Shown one piece after another: positions 36,820 through 47,610 of a stretch of DNA of 64,000 nt. The notes beneath the pieces were generated by a model. It worked only from the letters and a program-made list of their open reading frames with translations, was not told the origin of the DNA and did no database searches. A program made the translations under genes and the position numbers. Origin of the DNA: Megaustenia siamemsis (taxonomy: Eukaryota > Mollusca > Gastropoda > Stylommatophora > Ariophantidae); NCBI GenBank assembly GCA_032433765.1, contig JAVIAB010000051.1:81670847-81734846 (forward strand), written 5' to 3'. Numbering within the stretch: the first letter of the stretch is position 1; every line of letters begins with the position of its first letter.

Positions 36820-37180
36820 CATGTCGAGCATAGATCTTCAACTAACACTTCCAAAGTCATCCAGTTTGCGCCATTCTCTGAAGATCGATCCACATCTTCC
36901 ATCTCTTTCGTCTCTGTCTTCAAGTATGTTTGGGCCTCCTGTTTCACCTCCAAACAAAGGCTGTCATGTAAATACTCTCAATTGGCTTCCTCAGTGTGTG
37001 TCCTATCCAGTGCAATCTTCTTTGTGAACACAGAGAACACTTATCCTTGATGGCGGAATTATATTTGTTCATTACCTTGATCCTTTTATCTATTTTGTTT
37101 GAATTTGAAAGTATTTTTCGGATTATCTTTTCTTTTACCATGCGTATAGCTTGCATAACTGAATACTTCATAATTATGCA
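36820..37180 (-). mobile_element. LINE group F 3' fragment
   Basis: The minus strand reads RRLHWIGHTLRKPIESI, followed after stops by a basic RPKHT-RQRRKRWK-like segment. This is the conserved WRWIGHTLRKP / GRPK block found near the end of many LINE ORF2 proteins and also at 58740-58830 here. The frame is broken by stops. Confidence 0.8.
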
Positions 37181-37306
37181 GGGTTATCTTCCTCTCTGCC
37201 AGCTGGCTTTACCACTACAGGTGTCTGTGGCCAAACCATTGTTCTGTACGTCACTTGGGAAAGACTTAAGGCTATGGGTCGATTTGCAGATCTGGCGTTC
37301 CCCAAT

Positions 37307-37429
37307 CATCATCATTAAGTACCGGGCCTGCTGGCGTAGGTGAACATGTCTCTCCACAATTTTCGATCTCGACAGTTATTTATTATTTCTGTTGTTGACC
37401 TTCTGACAAGCCATTCTCTTAAGTTGTCC
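37307..37429 (-). mobile_element. Very short LINE group A tail with 9-bp TSD
   Basis: A 123-bp insertion carrying only the LINE 3' end (ATCATCATTAAGTACCGGGC on plus, then GTCTCTCCACAATTTTCGAT). It is flanked by TTCCCCAAT at 37298-37306 and 37430-37438. It is a clean example of extreme 5' truncation. Confidence 0.9.
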
Positions 37430-37439
37430 TTCCCCAATA

Positions 37440-38134
37440 GATGAATAAAATGCTTTCAATGAATCAAAACGAAAAATCTAACATGAAGTTTGATCAACTT
37501 CATTTGTGTTAAGACTAACTACAATGCAACCAAATTTAAACCGAAGTGTTAAAAATGGTTTTATTTTATCAATTCATGAACAACATATAGTAAGGGGTTA
37601 ATCTAATTAACGAAGAGTATAAATCTGCTTCAATTAGACAAGGTAACAGATTAACTTCCTAGATGAACATCCATATTTCTGCTATTTCATCTCTACTTAT
37701 ATCTCAGTAGACCGATGACAGAAACTATCTATGTTTGGATTTATCTAGTACAAGAATTATGTTTGTAAATTGTAATTTAAAACATAAATATTGTGTGGGT
37801 TTCTACAGCAAAATGAAATTCTTTATATAGAGCTTCGCAGGAGGGTAATCTGATCATCAGAAGTTACCGCCGTGAAGAAGTATTTCCGCCCTCGAGCTTC
37901 TTGACACTCTAAGGACGGTGAGCCCTACAAGTATATAGTGGATGATAAACAACATACCTTGCTCAAACAACTGAGTCATCTGAAAAGTAATAACAGTCAA
38001 AGAAAGTGAACAATGTAGTATTAAAGATTAGCGCCACATTATCATGCCCTGCTACTTCTATGTCTTATCAAATATTTCGGTTTTGGGATAACAAGTGATT
38101 TTTTTTCATCCTGTCACCATACTAGAACTGGATG
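37440..38134. other. No recognisable feature
   Basis: AT-rich DNA up to the next array. Confidence 0.5.
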
Positions 38135-38748
38135 AGATTTTATGTAACGCGGGAATAACTATTATGTAACGCGGGAATAACTATTATGTAGAGCGGATGT
38201 AACTATTATGTAGAGCGGATGTAACTATTATGTAGCGCGGATGTAACTATTATGTAACGCGGGAATAACTATTATGTAACGCGGGAATAACTATTATGTA
38301 GAGCGGATGTAACTATTATGGAACGTGGGAATAACTATTATGTAACGCGGGAACAACTATTATGTAGAGCGGATGTAACTATTATGTAACGCAGGAATGA
38401 CTATTATGTAGAGCGGATGTAACTATTATGTAACGCGGGAATAAGTATTATGTAACGTGGATGTAACTATTATGTAACGCGGGAATAACTATTATGTAGC
38501 GCGGATGTAACTATTATGTAACGCGAGAATAACTATTATGTAGCGCGAATTGTAACTATTCTGTAACGCGTGAATAAGTATTATGTAGCGCGGATGTAAC
38601 TATTCTGTAACGCGGGATTAACTATTATGTAGCGGGGATGTAACTATTATGTAGCGCGGATGTAACTATTATGTAACGCGGGAATAACTATTACGTAGCG
38701 CGGATGTAACTATTATGTAACGCGGGAATAACTATTATGTAGGGCATA
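38135..38748. repeat. 22-bp two-variant minisatellite, about 28 copies
   Basis: Units share AACTATTATGTA; one kind continues ACGCGGGAAT and the other GAGCGGATGT or GCGCGGATGT. The two kinds are intermixed. CpG occurs in nearly every unit, unusual for the AT-rich surroundings. Confidence 0.97.
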
Positions 38749-38939
38749 AACAACATTTTTTTGTGTGGAACGGGAACACCTTATGTTCCTCCTGTGTACA
38801 CCTCTAGACGAATATTTATAAATTCGAAGAATGCATGCGTCAGCTCTAGACTGATGACATCACTCATACAGCTTGTCCTGATATGGACACCGGTGATGGC
38901 CACAAGAGCCTTCTGTTCATTGTTGGGCATGATTTTAAA

Positions 38940-39150
38940 CAGATGTTCAGCAATTACACTTGGTTACAACTGGCAAAAAAAAAGGAAAGAGAGATTGCGG
39001 ACGACAAAGAAAGAAAAAAACTGCATAACTTGGTGTCATGGCATGGAAAACAATAAACAACAGAACTGATACGATGAACTGTAGATAGAAGATTGTGGAG
39101 GGACATGATCGCCTATGCCAACCAGTATGGCACATGATGATGGTGATGCT
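38940..39150 (+). mobile_element. LINE 3' tail, sense copy
   Basis: The segment from TGGTGTCATGGCATGGAAAA through GGACATGATCGCCTATGCCA to the ATGATGATGG tail matches the antisense tail at 41613-41736. No TSD was found. The 5' limit is uncertain. Confidence 0.75.
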
Positions 39151-39586
39151 CAGCAGTTATTTTCGCTGTACTTTCCAGAAGTAAATGTCATTGTATTTAT
39201 CAGTTAAGTGTTCTCCCAACTTACAATGTCGCCGATTCGTTGTCTCACAGCCTGGGGCACGCACATTAATTCACTCTTAGAGTAGATCTACAAAACCAGG
39301 TTTATTTTCATTACATAAGAGGCATTGCTCACGGAAAACAAGGTAACGCCAATGCCAAACACAAGGCATACAACATCAGAAAATAAACCAATGGCAACCC
39401 GCCAAAATAAAGTGCAGTGTTTGGAGATTTATAACAGCCATACTTCGAACAGATAATTTGTCTAATTTATTCAGTGATTAACGTTTTAACAGCATTATTT
39501 TGTAGCAACATTTTTAGATTCCTATCTGGCAACGTTGTTTGCAACTCTCGCTGATGTAGATGTATTCCTAACACATACGTCATGTT
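39151..39586. other. No recognisable feature
   Basis: AT-rich spacer before a TSD-flanked LINE. Confidence 0.5.
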
Positions 39587-39599
39587 ATATTAAGAACAA

Positions 39600-40045
39600 T
39601 ATTCCTCAATATATTCCTCAATATTCCTGTATGGTGCAGAAACATGGACATTAGACAAAAAAACAGAACAGAAAATTGAAGCCTTTGAAATGTGGATTTA
39701 TAGAAGAATAGGTAGAATTGGATGGAAACAAAAGACAACAAACGATGAAGTTTTAAAACAACTGAAAATAAAAAGAGAACTGCTGAACACAATTAAGACA
39801 AGACAAATGAAATTTTTGGGGCATGTTAAAAGATACAACAGCCTACTAAAGGTAATATTGGAAGGAAAAATACAAGGCAAAAGAGGCAGAGACAGACCAA
39901 GACTAACATGGGCGAGTACCATCAAAAGATGGACATGTCAATCTATGTCAGCCTGCACCATCAAAACAAGAAACAGAGTAGAATGGCGATCCATGGTAGC
40001 CAACCTTCGTTGCGGAGAGGGCACACGATGATGATGATGATGATG
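39600..40045 (+). mobile_element. LINE group B 3' end with 13-bp TSD
   Basis: Flanked by ATATTAAGAACAA at 39587-39599 and 40046-40058. It encodes LYGAETWTLDKKTEQKIEAF, MWIYRRIGRIGWKQKTTNDE, FLGHVKRYN, LEGKIQGKRGRDRPRLTWA, and EWRSMVANLRCGEGTR, ending at TGA within a (TGA)n tail. From 39690 to 40031 the frame is uninterrupted, so this is the best-preserved group B end in the window. The domain is the C-terminal part of LINE ORF2 downstream of RT. The RT itself is lost by 5' truncation. Confidence 0.93.
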
Positions 40046-40254
40046 ATATTAAGAACAAGACCACTTCGTTCATAACAAGAAAATAAGGTACCGCACTATA
40101 TCTTCCTGCACCTGATAATATCAGTCAGCCTGACAGGTCAGTTTTGCTGCCTTTTTTTCCATTTATGAATGTTGATTACAAAGGGAAACTTACAAGGTTT
40201 TGTCATTGCTATTTTCCTGACTTTAAATAAAACTGAAAAACAATTTTTTTAACT

Positions 40255-40560
40255 ATTAATGTTACGGATAATGGGGAAGGACCTGAAATACTCAAAGAAG
40301 AGGTGGAAGAGGCCCTGCGAAATATGAAAGCAGGAAACGCTCCTAGACCAGATAATATAACTAAAGAAGAGATTGAAGCCATGGGTGATTTTTGAATAGA
40401 GATAATAACAAAAATATTGAATGACATATAATAGCGGATATATACCAGACGACCTGCTCAAATCAATATTCATAGCCCTACCAAAGAAATCTAGTGTGAT
40501 CGAATGTGATGGTCATCGAACAATGTGCCTTATGAGTCACATGACTAAGATATTATTAAG
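40255..40560 (+). mobile_element. LINE group A, RT N-terminal part
   Basis: Plus-strand frames read EILKEEVEEALRNMKAGNAP, PDNITKEEIEAMGD, then (after a stop and shift) YIPDDLLKSIFIALPKK and LMSHMTKILLR. These are the standard fingers motifs of this LINE type. The sequence stops matching at about 40560, where unrelated DNA begins, and resumes at 40758 with the catalytic YADD block, so about 330 bp of RT are replaced. Confidence 0.85.
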
Positions 40561-40757
40561 AACATTTTTTATTGATATTATTTTATTAATAAACAATTTT
40601 ATTCACTTACATATCTGTGTGTGCGTGATGTTTGTTTGTTCCTGCTGAAGGCCTACTGAGCCGAAACGTCGTTCAAATCTGTGTCGTTTACTAATCACGT
40701 AAAGCTTTTACCATACCATTTTTTCAATTTTTTGTTCAATTTCCCCCCTATAAATAA
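40560..40757. mobile_element. Unclassified insertion with hammerhead-like motif
   Basis: About 200 bp separating two parts of one LINE. It contains CTGCTGAAGGCCTACTGAGC then CGAAACGTCG at 40643-40672. The arrangement CUG-NNGA, a GGC/GCC stem and GAAAC resembles the catalytic core of hammerhead ribozymes carried by Penelope-like elements, but one core base (A6) differs. A related motif is at 56091-56117. Identification is tentative. Confidence 0.4.
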
Positions 40758-41530
40758 AGGTATGCTGATGATACAGTCTTAATCACTAAGAATGAAAATG
40801 AGTTACAGGAAATGTTAGACATTATAGTGAAGGAAAACAAAAATAAAGAACTCAGCCCTAATAGTAAAACTTACAGAAGTAATGGTTAGCAACAAAGAAA
40901 ACGACTTCACCACAATGCACAATAATGACAAGTGGAACAATATTAAAACAGGTAAATGAATTTAAATATGTTGGAACAATGTTAACCTCAGATGGTAGAT
41001 GTACAACAAAAGTGAAATGCAGAATAGCTCAGGCAAAAGCAGCTTTCCCAAAATTCAGGAAGATACTATGCAATTCATTTTTGACAGTAGAAACAAGAAA
41101 AAGAGTTCATAAATGTTATGTAGAGCTAGTCTTAACATACGGATTTGAATCAAGGAAAATAGGACAACAGACAAGAAGATCACTGGAGTTTGTAGAAATG
41201 TGGTTTTACAGAAGAATGTTGAGAATACCATGGATAGCAAAGAAGAGTAATGAAAACGTTATGAAAGAGGTCAAAGCAAAAAAAAATAGAGCTAATTTCC
41301 AATATTAGGAAGAAACATTTTTTTGGCCATGTAATGGGAAGGGAACAGCTGGAATATATAATGACAAACGGGAAAATTGAGGGACGAAGAGATAGAAGGA
41401 AGCAAAGAGAAAAGATATCAAACAGCTTAAGAGAATGGCTTGGCAGAAACAGAAATAACCAATAACTGTCGAGATCGAAAGTTGTGGAGAGATCTGTCGG
41501 CAGGCATGGACCTTGATGATGATGCTGATG
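40758..41530 (+). mobile_element. LINE group A, RT catalytic part to 3' end
   Basis: It starts with YADDTVLITKNENELQEMLD (catalytic aspartates), then a 127-codon open frame at 40925-41308: LKQVNEFKYVGTMLTSDGRC, RIAQAKAAFPKFRKIL, KRVHKCYVELVLTYGFES, EMWFYRRMLRIPWIAKKSNE. After a shift the 3' part reads the GHVMG...REQLEYI block and ends near GGCATGGACCTTGATGATGATG. Frameshifts make it dead. The 3' end matches the antisense tails at 26120 and 37307. Confidence 0.88.
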
Positions 41531-41612
41531 GAAATCAGGTAGCATTATAGTGTAACTGGATTTTTTTCTGTAGCAACGAATTTTTTTTACACAAAATTTT
41601 TCTAATTATTAT

Positions 41613-41736
41613 CATCATGTGCCATACCGGTTGGCGTAGGTAATCATGTCCCTCCACAATTTTTTATCTACAGTGCATCGTATCAGTTCTGATGTTCACT
41701 GTTTTCCATGCCATGACACCAACCTATCCAGTATTA
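41613..41736 (-). mobile_element. Very short LINE tail with 12-bp TSD
   Basis: 124 bp of LINE 3' end in antisense (ATCATGTGCCATACCGGTTG start), flanked by TCTAATTATTAT at 41601-41612 and 41737-41748. It ends 27 bp before the SINE at 41764, so two retroposed fragments lie side by side. Confidence 0.9.
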
Positions 41737-41763
41737 TCTAATTATTATACGATATATTTAAAA

Positions 41764-42018
41764 AATAAAGTACCCCTGTCACGCCAAGTGGCGTATAGGG
41801 AATATGGTGTTAGCGACCATAAATTTTACAGACCTTCAGCACTTGATTTTTGGGGTAATGTGATCGGTTTTACGCTCGCGCCGCTTTACTTTCCCAGAAA
41901 AAAATCCGGTACCTATTTAAGACTGGGTGAACCCGCAAGCCGTCGGTTGGGATCGAACCCTACCTCTTGTTCTTTGAAGTCCAGTTCACTAACCACTGAG
42001 CTATCGCAGTTCCCAAAA
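41764..42018 (-). mobile_element. tRNA-derived SINE, full-length copy
   Basis: Antisense copy of the SINE described at 56267-56525, including the tRNA-like head. In minus sense the A box TAGCTCAGTGG is at 42003-41993 and a perfect B box GGTTCGATCCC at 41959-41949. Then follow the CCGACGGCTTGCGGGTTCAC-like junction, the conserved body (CCGGATTTTTTTCTGGGAAA), and the 3' end CCACTTGGCGTGACAGGGG. No clear TSD. Confidence 0.93.
41949..42003 (-). promoter_or_regulatory. Internal Pol III promoter (A and B boxes) of SINE
   Basis: A box TAGCTCAGTGG (42003-41993) fits TRGYNNANNNG exactly and B box GGTTCGATCCC (41959-41949) fits GGTTCRANNCC exactly. Both boxes are intact, so this copy could in principle still be transcribed. 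Confidence 0.85.
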
Positions 42019-42049
42019 GTTAAGAGAAGTACTCAAAAAGTAGAGAGCA

Positions 42050-42400
42050 CAAGGAAAAGTTGCCGGCTTGCTGCGCCCGCTACTGAGTTAAGTGCTCTGT
42101 GAGCAACAACGTGAGCTGTGCGTATCATCCGTTTTAATCATATTTCGATATTCCGATTGCTTACGGTGAATGATGATATCGTACGATTGGGAATAGATGG
42201 TTGTGTTCACTTTCTGTGGGGTTTCGCCTTATGTCTTTTGGCGTGTGCTGAGACTGCTATGATGGGGACTGCAGCTACCTTACTTTGTTTGGGATATGAG
42301 ATATTAATTCGGTTGATTCCACTGGCACGGGCGGTTGAGCAATTATGGATTTTAATTCGTTTGCAGCGATACAGGGGCCTTCCATAACCATAACTATTGA
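42050..42400. repeat. Dispersed repeat, copy 2 (inverted to 18446-18790)
   Basis: Inverted copy of the segment at 18446-18790 (shared GCCTTATGTCTTTTGGCGTG and others). An 89-codon frame at 42118-42387 is open (CVHFLWGFALCLLACAETAM), but the corresponding frame in the other copy is cut by TGA, so coding is doubtful. It directly abuts the SINE at 41764-42018. Confidence 0.85.
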
Positions 42401-43408
42401 GAGAAAACTAGTGTTTATTTTAGCGCCTCAAGTGAGCATTATAGAGCCACACAGATTCAATGTGATTCGCGTTATCTCAGATTAACTAACTCTGCTTAAT
42501 TAAAAATTTTGCACAAATCATGTTACTATAATTAGTTATTTTTCCATAACATAAGATAAAGATAGAAAACAATAACCGTTACGGAGTTTGTCTCCGATGA
42601 ATTGACTTGGCTAACTTGCTTGCATATGCAGTTCATGTATGTAATGAACAGTGTGTGTGTGTGTGGAGGGGAATGGGGGGGGGGGATTGTACGCATCTCT
42701 GTCTTACTCCTCATCTAACTTCCAAATATATAAATGTACACAGTTTGAAAACATTAAAGCGGTTTGAATAAGCTTGTTTCACCACTATAGTTCGTTTCAC
42801 AACTCGTGCACCTCTTCAAAATGCTTAACTTAACAACCGTTTGGTTTCAATCGAATAGTTGAAATTGTGTTTGCAAACTGCTTATTGCCGTGACGTTACA
42901 AATTATTTTTGTTTAATTCATTGGAAACAAACAGATGTTTTTGTTTATTTATTTGTGTTATATAAAAACAGACACACATAATGATACTAGTGAAATAACA
43001 TGTTTAGTTTCTACTAATCAACAGTACATGAAGCATTTGAAAATCCTTATTTGTACACACTTTCCTAGCGCATGAACCACGTCGGTCGTCGAATTCAATA
43101 GGGGAAGCTTAAACTTCATGTATCTTCTAATTCCTTTACAAAGGCGTTGTAAAATAAAACTTCTCGTGGGCTGGGAGTAATTACAATAAGTTTTAAGGAT
43201 GAAATTCCTGACACTTCAAAACACTGCGATAAAGATTTACAATATTTCTTCAGAGTGTAAACGGGGGATTCTTTATCGCTCTTTAAGAAACCCAGGCGAA
43301 GAGCCGTATATATTAGCGCTAAGTAAACGGTCATTTAATTGTTGATTCAAAGAATGTGGATACATATATAATGTGACTACATATATAATGTGACTACATA
43401 AAGGAAGG
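42401..43408. other. No recognisable feature
   Basis: AT-rich DNA with a TG run at 42650-42663 and a G run at about 42676-42686. A 19-bp duplication (TATATAATGTGACTACATA, about 43364-43401) is present. Confidence 0.5.
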
Positions 43409-44815
43409 AAGAAAGGAAGTATTAGACAGTTTTGATAAAGACCTTATAGACGACATGTTTTTTTCAAATTTTTGCTTTGAACGAAGCAGTGACATTTAGA
43501 AAACTGAAGACTGGGCTGAGAACGAACAACGACACTGAAGTTTCAAAATCCACATTACGAAGAGTTGTGAGAAATGCAGGCTTTACTTTTAGAAAGTTGC
43601 TGATGGAAACAAATTAAACACCATTTGTGAGAAGCCACAACTAGTAGCTGTGAGATGTATGTATTTATGTGAAATCAAGGAAATGCGTAAAGACGTTTAT
43701 GATATTGTATATTAAAATGAAACATGGATCAATACTCAACACGTAAGTGAAAAGGAATGGCAGTTATCAGATGGAAGTATTAAAATATCGGTACCTGGCT
43801 GCAAAGTACAGAGGCTTGATAGTTGCACATGCAGGTAGCAGACATAATGGGCTGTTGTAGAATACTGAACTCGTTTTTGTTTAAAAGTCGACAAACAATC
43901 AGAACTATCACTACGAGATGAACGGTCATGTATTTAGGGAGTGGTTTGAGAGCACTCTTCTTCCAACATTACATCGGCCCTTTTGTTTAATAATGATCAA
44001 TGCATCATTCCACAACGTAGTTGTACAAGAAAAGATCTAAGTCCCAACATCGTCGAGTACAAAATATGAAATAAACATGTGGCTCATGCAGGAGCACACA
44101 CCATTCAAGGACATGTACCTGAAACCTGAATTGTTTCCCCATTGTAAAGAAGTTACAACGGATAAACATATTTAATATCGACTAGTTAATGCAAGAGTAT
44201 TGTCTCAAGAGTATGTAACTCAAGTATTGTAGCGCAAGAGTATGTTTGAGTCTACCGCCTTATCATTCACACTTAAACCCAATAGAACTAGATTGGGCAA
44301 AAGTCAAAGGCATTCACACTTAAACCCAATAGAACTAGTTTGGGCAAAAGTCAAAGGCATTCACACTTAAACTTAATAGAACTAGTTTGGGCAAAAGTCA
44401 AAGGCATTCACACTTAAACCCAATAGAACTAGTTTGGGCAAAAGTCAAAGGCATTCACACTTAAACCCAATAGAACTAGTTTGGGCAAAAGTCAAAGGCA
44501 TTCACACTTAAACTTAATAGAACTAGTTTGGGCAAAAGTCAAAGGCATTCACACTTAAACCTAATAGAACTAGTTTGGGCAAAAGTCAAAGGACAAGAAG
44601 CAGCTGATAATAAAATAAGCAAATTATGTGATGTTAAGACACAAATCACGCCCTCTCAAAGATAGACATAGATAAAGATTACTGGTCAAAATGTGGGCAA
44701 AATGTGAGGACCATGTCCAATGTGAAAAGAAATATTGGAAGATGGATGGTGTGTGCTGAAAGTTCAGCCGCAATCAGTAATCAACGTGTTAGACTCGTCT
44801 GATTCTGAAAGAGAA
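43409..44815 (+). pseudogene. IS630/Tc1-mariner-type transposase relic
   Basis: Frames broken by many stops still show the order of this DDE transposase family: an N-terminal LDSFDKDLIDD block (43419-43455), KSTLRRVVRNAGFTFRKL (about 43548-43600), a KEMRKDVYDIVY-NETWIN region (first catalytic Asp area, about 43680-43735), YHYEMNGHVFREWFESTLLP (about 43908-43970), LIMINASFHN (the usual D-N-A-x-H block, Asp replaced by Ile-Asn context, about 43990-44020), and LPPYH-HLNPIELVWAKVKG (third catalytic residue E, about 44253-44310). A C-terminal VLDSSDSERESL lies at 44788-44823. The E-motif segment is tandemly multiplied (44262-44592). No terminal inverted repeats were identified. Confidence 0.82.
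44262..44592 (+). repeat. 47-bp tandem repeat of the transposase E motif, 7 copies
   Basis: Units contain CATTCACACTTAAACCCAAT then AGAACTAGTTTGGGCAAAAG and TCAAAGG. Each encodes HSHLNPIELVWAKVKG in its phase. The AACCC/AACTT/AACCT variant order is CCC CCC CTT CCC CCC CTT CCT, hinting at a three-unit duplication step. The period of 47 is not a multiple of 3, so only one copy can be in frame. Confidence 0.96.
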
Positions 44816-44823
44816 TCATTACT

Positions 44824-45364
44824 CTTAAGAAGTCTGCCGCGAAATAAATTTGTTTGCCAGCTTGTTGGCATTAAAGTGTAAAATGGTCCTTTTCAGTACG
44901 ATTCCAATCATCCAGAAGATTTGACTTCAGTACTGAATATAACCAATTATAATTTGTTCAGCAATAGAAACATTCACTATAATTTCTACTTTTACTATTT
45001 ACTCACTTGATTTTCCTGATTTTTATAATTGGTTCATAGAGATATGTAGCCTACGAGACAAAAACAACGCATATAATTCAGTAATACTTGTAACAGTTTG
45101 CCCACATTTTTATGATACGAGTGTGGCTTACCAAAAGTAAAAAAAAATAGTTAAACTTTCTGTCATTTCTACTGTTTAGGAGCACAACACTTGCTCCATA
45201 GGCTCAGATCAAAGGAACCAGCCACTTTAAGTAACTACTGGGAGATACTTGCATTAATAGGAAAGTACAAATATACAATTTATTTCCGGTCTGTGATCGT
45301 TACCCTATGCTATAGTCATTGAGATCGCCTTTCGTGGAAGACACTACTGCAATAGCCAATTTTT
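44824..45364. other. No recognisable feature
   Basis: AT-rich DNA between the transposase relic and a tRNA-like segment. Confidence 0.5.
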
Positions 45365-45460
45365 TAGTTGGCTGCGTGGCAGTGTACCAAGCGTTCGGCT
45401 TCTCGTGGCAAGGCGCGGTGCCATTGAGTACGGGTTCGATCCCACTTCGGACCATATATT
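45365..45460 (+). mobile_element. tRNA-like SINE head (second family)
   Basis: A segment reading GTTGGCTGCGTGGCAGTGTA then AAGCGTTCGGCTTCTCGTGG and a perfect B box GGTTCGATCCC at 45433-45443. The A box (TGGCTGCGTGG, 45369-45379) departs at one position. The core CGTTCGGCTTCT is shared with 24301-24372. It lacks the body of the main SINE family, so it is either another SINE family or a tRNA pseudogene. Confidence 0.6.
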
Positions 45461-47040
45461 GTTCTTCGTTTTTTTCTATTGTTGTTTGTCTGTCAATTTT
45501 TCCGAGTGCTAACATATACTTCTTTGTTCTATTATTCCCCACTTTAAGTAAACTGTATTGCCTACATTATTTTGAATTATATATTTGTAACGTCATGGAC
45601 AATGTAAGACCATGTGCCAAAAACTCCTGGTAATCCGTTCAGGGGTTTCCGAGATATTTAATGAAGTTTGAGGGCATGGATTTTGAAAAGAGTTATAACA
45701 AACAAGCAGAGACTACAATAAAAAAAAATATAAGAGGTTAGAACTTAAATAAAACAAAACACTGCACAACATAAAGCAAGGGAGTGATATAACAAAAACA
45801 AACTCTTCAGAGCCTTAATTTTTTCAAAGGGAGGATAATGGTAAGAAGTCGATTGTCATCAGATTTCTTGAATAATGTATAATCGCCTTTCAATGAAAAT
45901 GCTACATGAGAATACACAAAGAACACAAATAGAATACACAAAGAACACAAAGAGAATACAAAAAGAACACAAAGAGAATACACAAAGAACATAGAATACA
46001 CAAACACGTCCAATTTGCAACAATATAGTACTCCAGTGAAATGTTTAATATAGAAATAAGGAAAACAAAACATTTTGGTCAAATAAAACGACTGATAGCT
46101 GAGAGAAGATTTTTATGGAAATATAAGACCAGATAGAAAATCACATAGCAAATGGCAGCACACTGCCACAGACGAGATGAACATGGCAGTATCAAACATG
46201 GGCATCTCTCGCAGGGCAGATAAAACATCAGACTAATTCCTGTGGGAGCAAGGTTCCAACAGAGACAAGCTAGATGAAGATGCTGATTGCGGTGAATAAG
46301 AGCTTTGTCAACAGCTGCTCTTTTTCTGGAATAGGAAAGGCAGGCATCAGGGGAGATACAACTGGGCGGCGCTCGCAGCAACGAAGTGCTAAAGAGAAGT
46401 GGAGGCGCTACACTCCTTTTTCAGGGGGAAATAAAGTTACCTTTACACCACACATGTGCATGCACACACTCACACATAGACACACTTTTTATTTTTTTTT
46501 TTTTAAATAAGTTTACAGTAGCTTTATTATATCATCACATAACACGAGATAATGGTGATATACTGAGCCTCTGTAGCTCTAATGTTCTAACAAATAATAT
46601 TTATAAAGAGAAGGATCAAAACAACGAGTAAAATTACTGCTCGATTGCCTACCCTCTTCTCCAAGGTTACTCCTTTAAAAACGAAATTTTCAGCTACTCC
46701 TGCAGCCTCACGATAAAAAATCTACCTTTTAGTCTTTTAAAATGCGAAATTCTGAATGATGTTTCTTTGATTATGAGAAAGTGAGGCAACGCAATTGCTT
46801 TGTTCGAGATCAAAAGAGCGATGAAGCTTGACAATAATGTCAGTATGTGTATGGGATGTAAAATGTAATCAACTTAGAAAATGCTGGCGGACGTCCTGGG
46901 AGTGTTGATCACAGAACACAATAACTTACTGTAACTAACACTACTAATTATTAGTATACATACACACACACACAGTAGCCGGTAAGCCATAAACACTGTT
47001 CCAGTAACCATAGTTTACAAAAAAAAAGTAAATAAGTAAA
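45461..47040. other. No recognisable gene; short repeats
   Basis: Contains an irregular AATACACAAAGAACACAAAG repeat at about 45908-45995 and a CA-rich run at 46451-46486. Small frames (45807-46082, 46079-46381, 46274-46510) show no recognisable similarity. Confidence 0.45.
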
Positions 47041-47043
47041 GAG

Positions 47044-47224
47044 CCCCCTGTCACGCCAAGTGGCGTATAGGGAATATGGTGTTAGTGACCATACATTTTA
47101 TAGACCTTCAGTACATGATTTTTGAGGTAATGTGGTCGGTATTACTCTCCTGCCGCTTTACTTTCCCAGAAAAAATCCGGTACACATTTAAAGCTGTGTG
47201 AACCCCGAAGCCGTCGGTTGGGAT
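47044..47224 (-). mobile_element. SINE copy lacking the tRNA head
   Basis: Antisense SINE body from CCCTGTCACGCCAAGTGGCG to GCCGTCGGTTGGGAT, breaking off inside the B box. It is the same family as 41764-42018. No TSD seen. Confidence 0.9.
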
Positions 47225-47484
47225 TATAAATACTTATAAAATATGTATATCGAACCGTTAAAATCTTAAAGCTTTACAGGAACGTATCACATCTTATGGT
47301 ATCATCCTAAATAAAGCTGTTTAATTTTGTGTTTATATAAAGATTGGAAGAACTGGGTAGACAAAGCTGGGGGAGGGGAAGCAAGGTTTGAATCAACTGA
47401 AAAAAATCAAGATATTTAATAAAATTCGAACAAGACAAAAATAAATTTGTTGGAGACACACAAAGAAACAAAACAAGAAGCACA
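47225..47484. other. No recognisable feature
   Basis: AT-rich spacer. Confidence 0.45.
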
Positions 47485-47610
47485 TAATGAAAAAACACAT
47501 AATGAAACAAGACAAACACATAATGAAACAAGATAAACACATAATGAAACAAGACAAACACATAATGAAACAAGACAAACACATAATGAAATAAGACAAA
47601 CACATAACGA
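47485..47610. repeat. 21-bp minisatellite, about 6 copies
   Basis: Tandem AAACACATAATGAAACAAGAC units; the first ones are shortened. Confidence 0.95.

Noticed and set aside
42118..42387. 89-codon frame with a hydrophobic centre
   Set aside because: The inverted copy at 18446-18790 has a stop in the same frame, so conserved coding is not supported.
46079..46381. 100-codon minus frame rich in Cys and Leu
   Set aside because: No recognisable motif and no paralogue in the window; length is compatible with chance.
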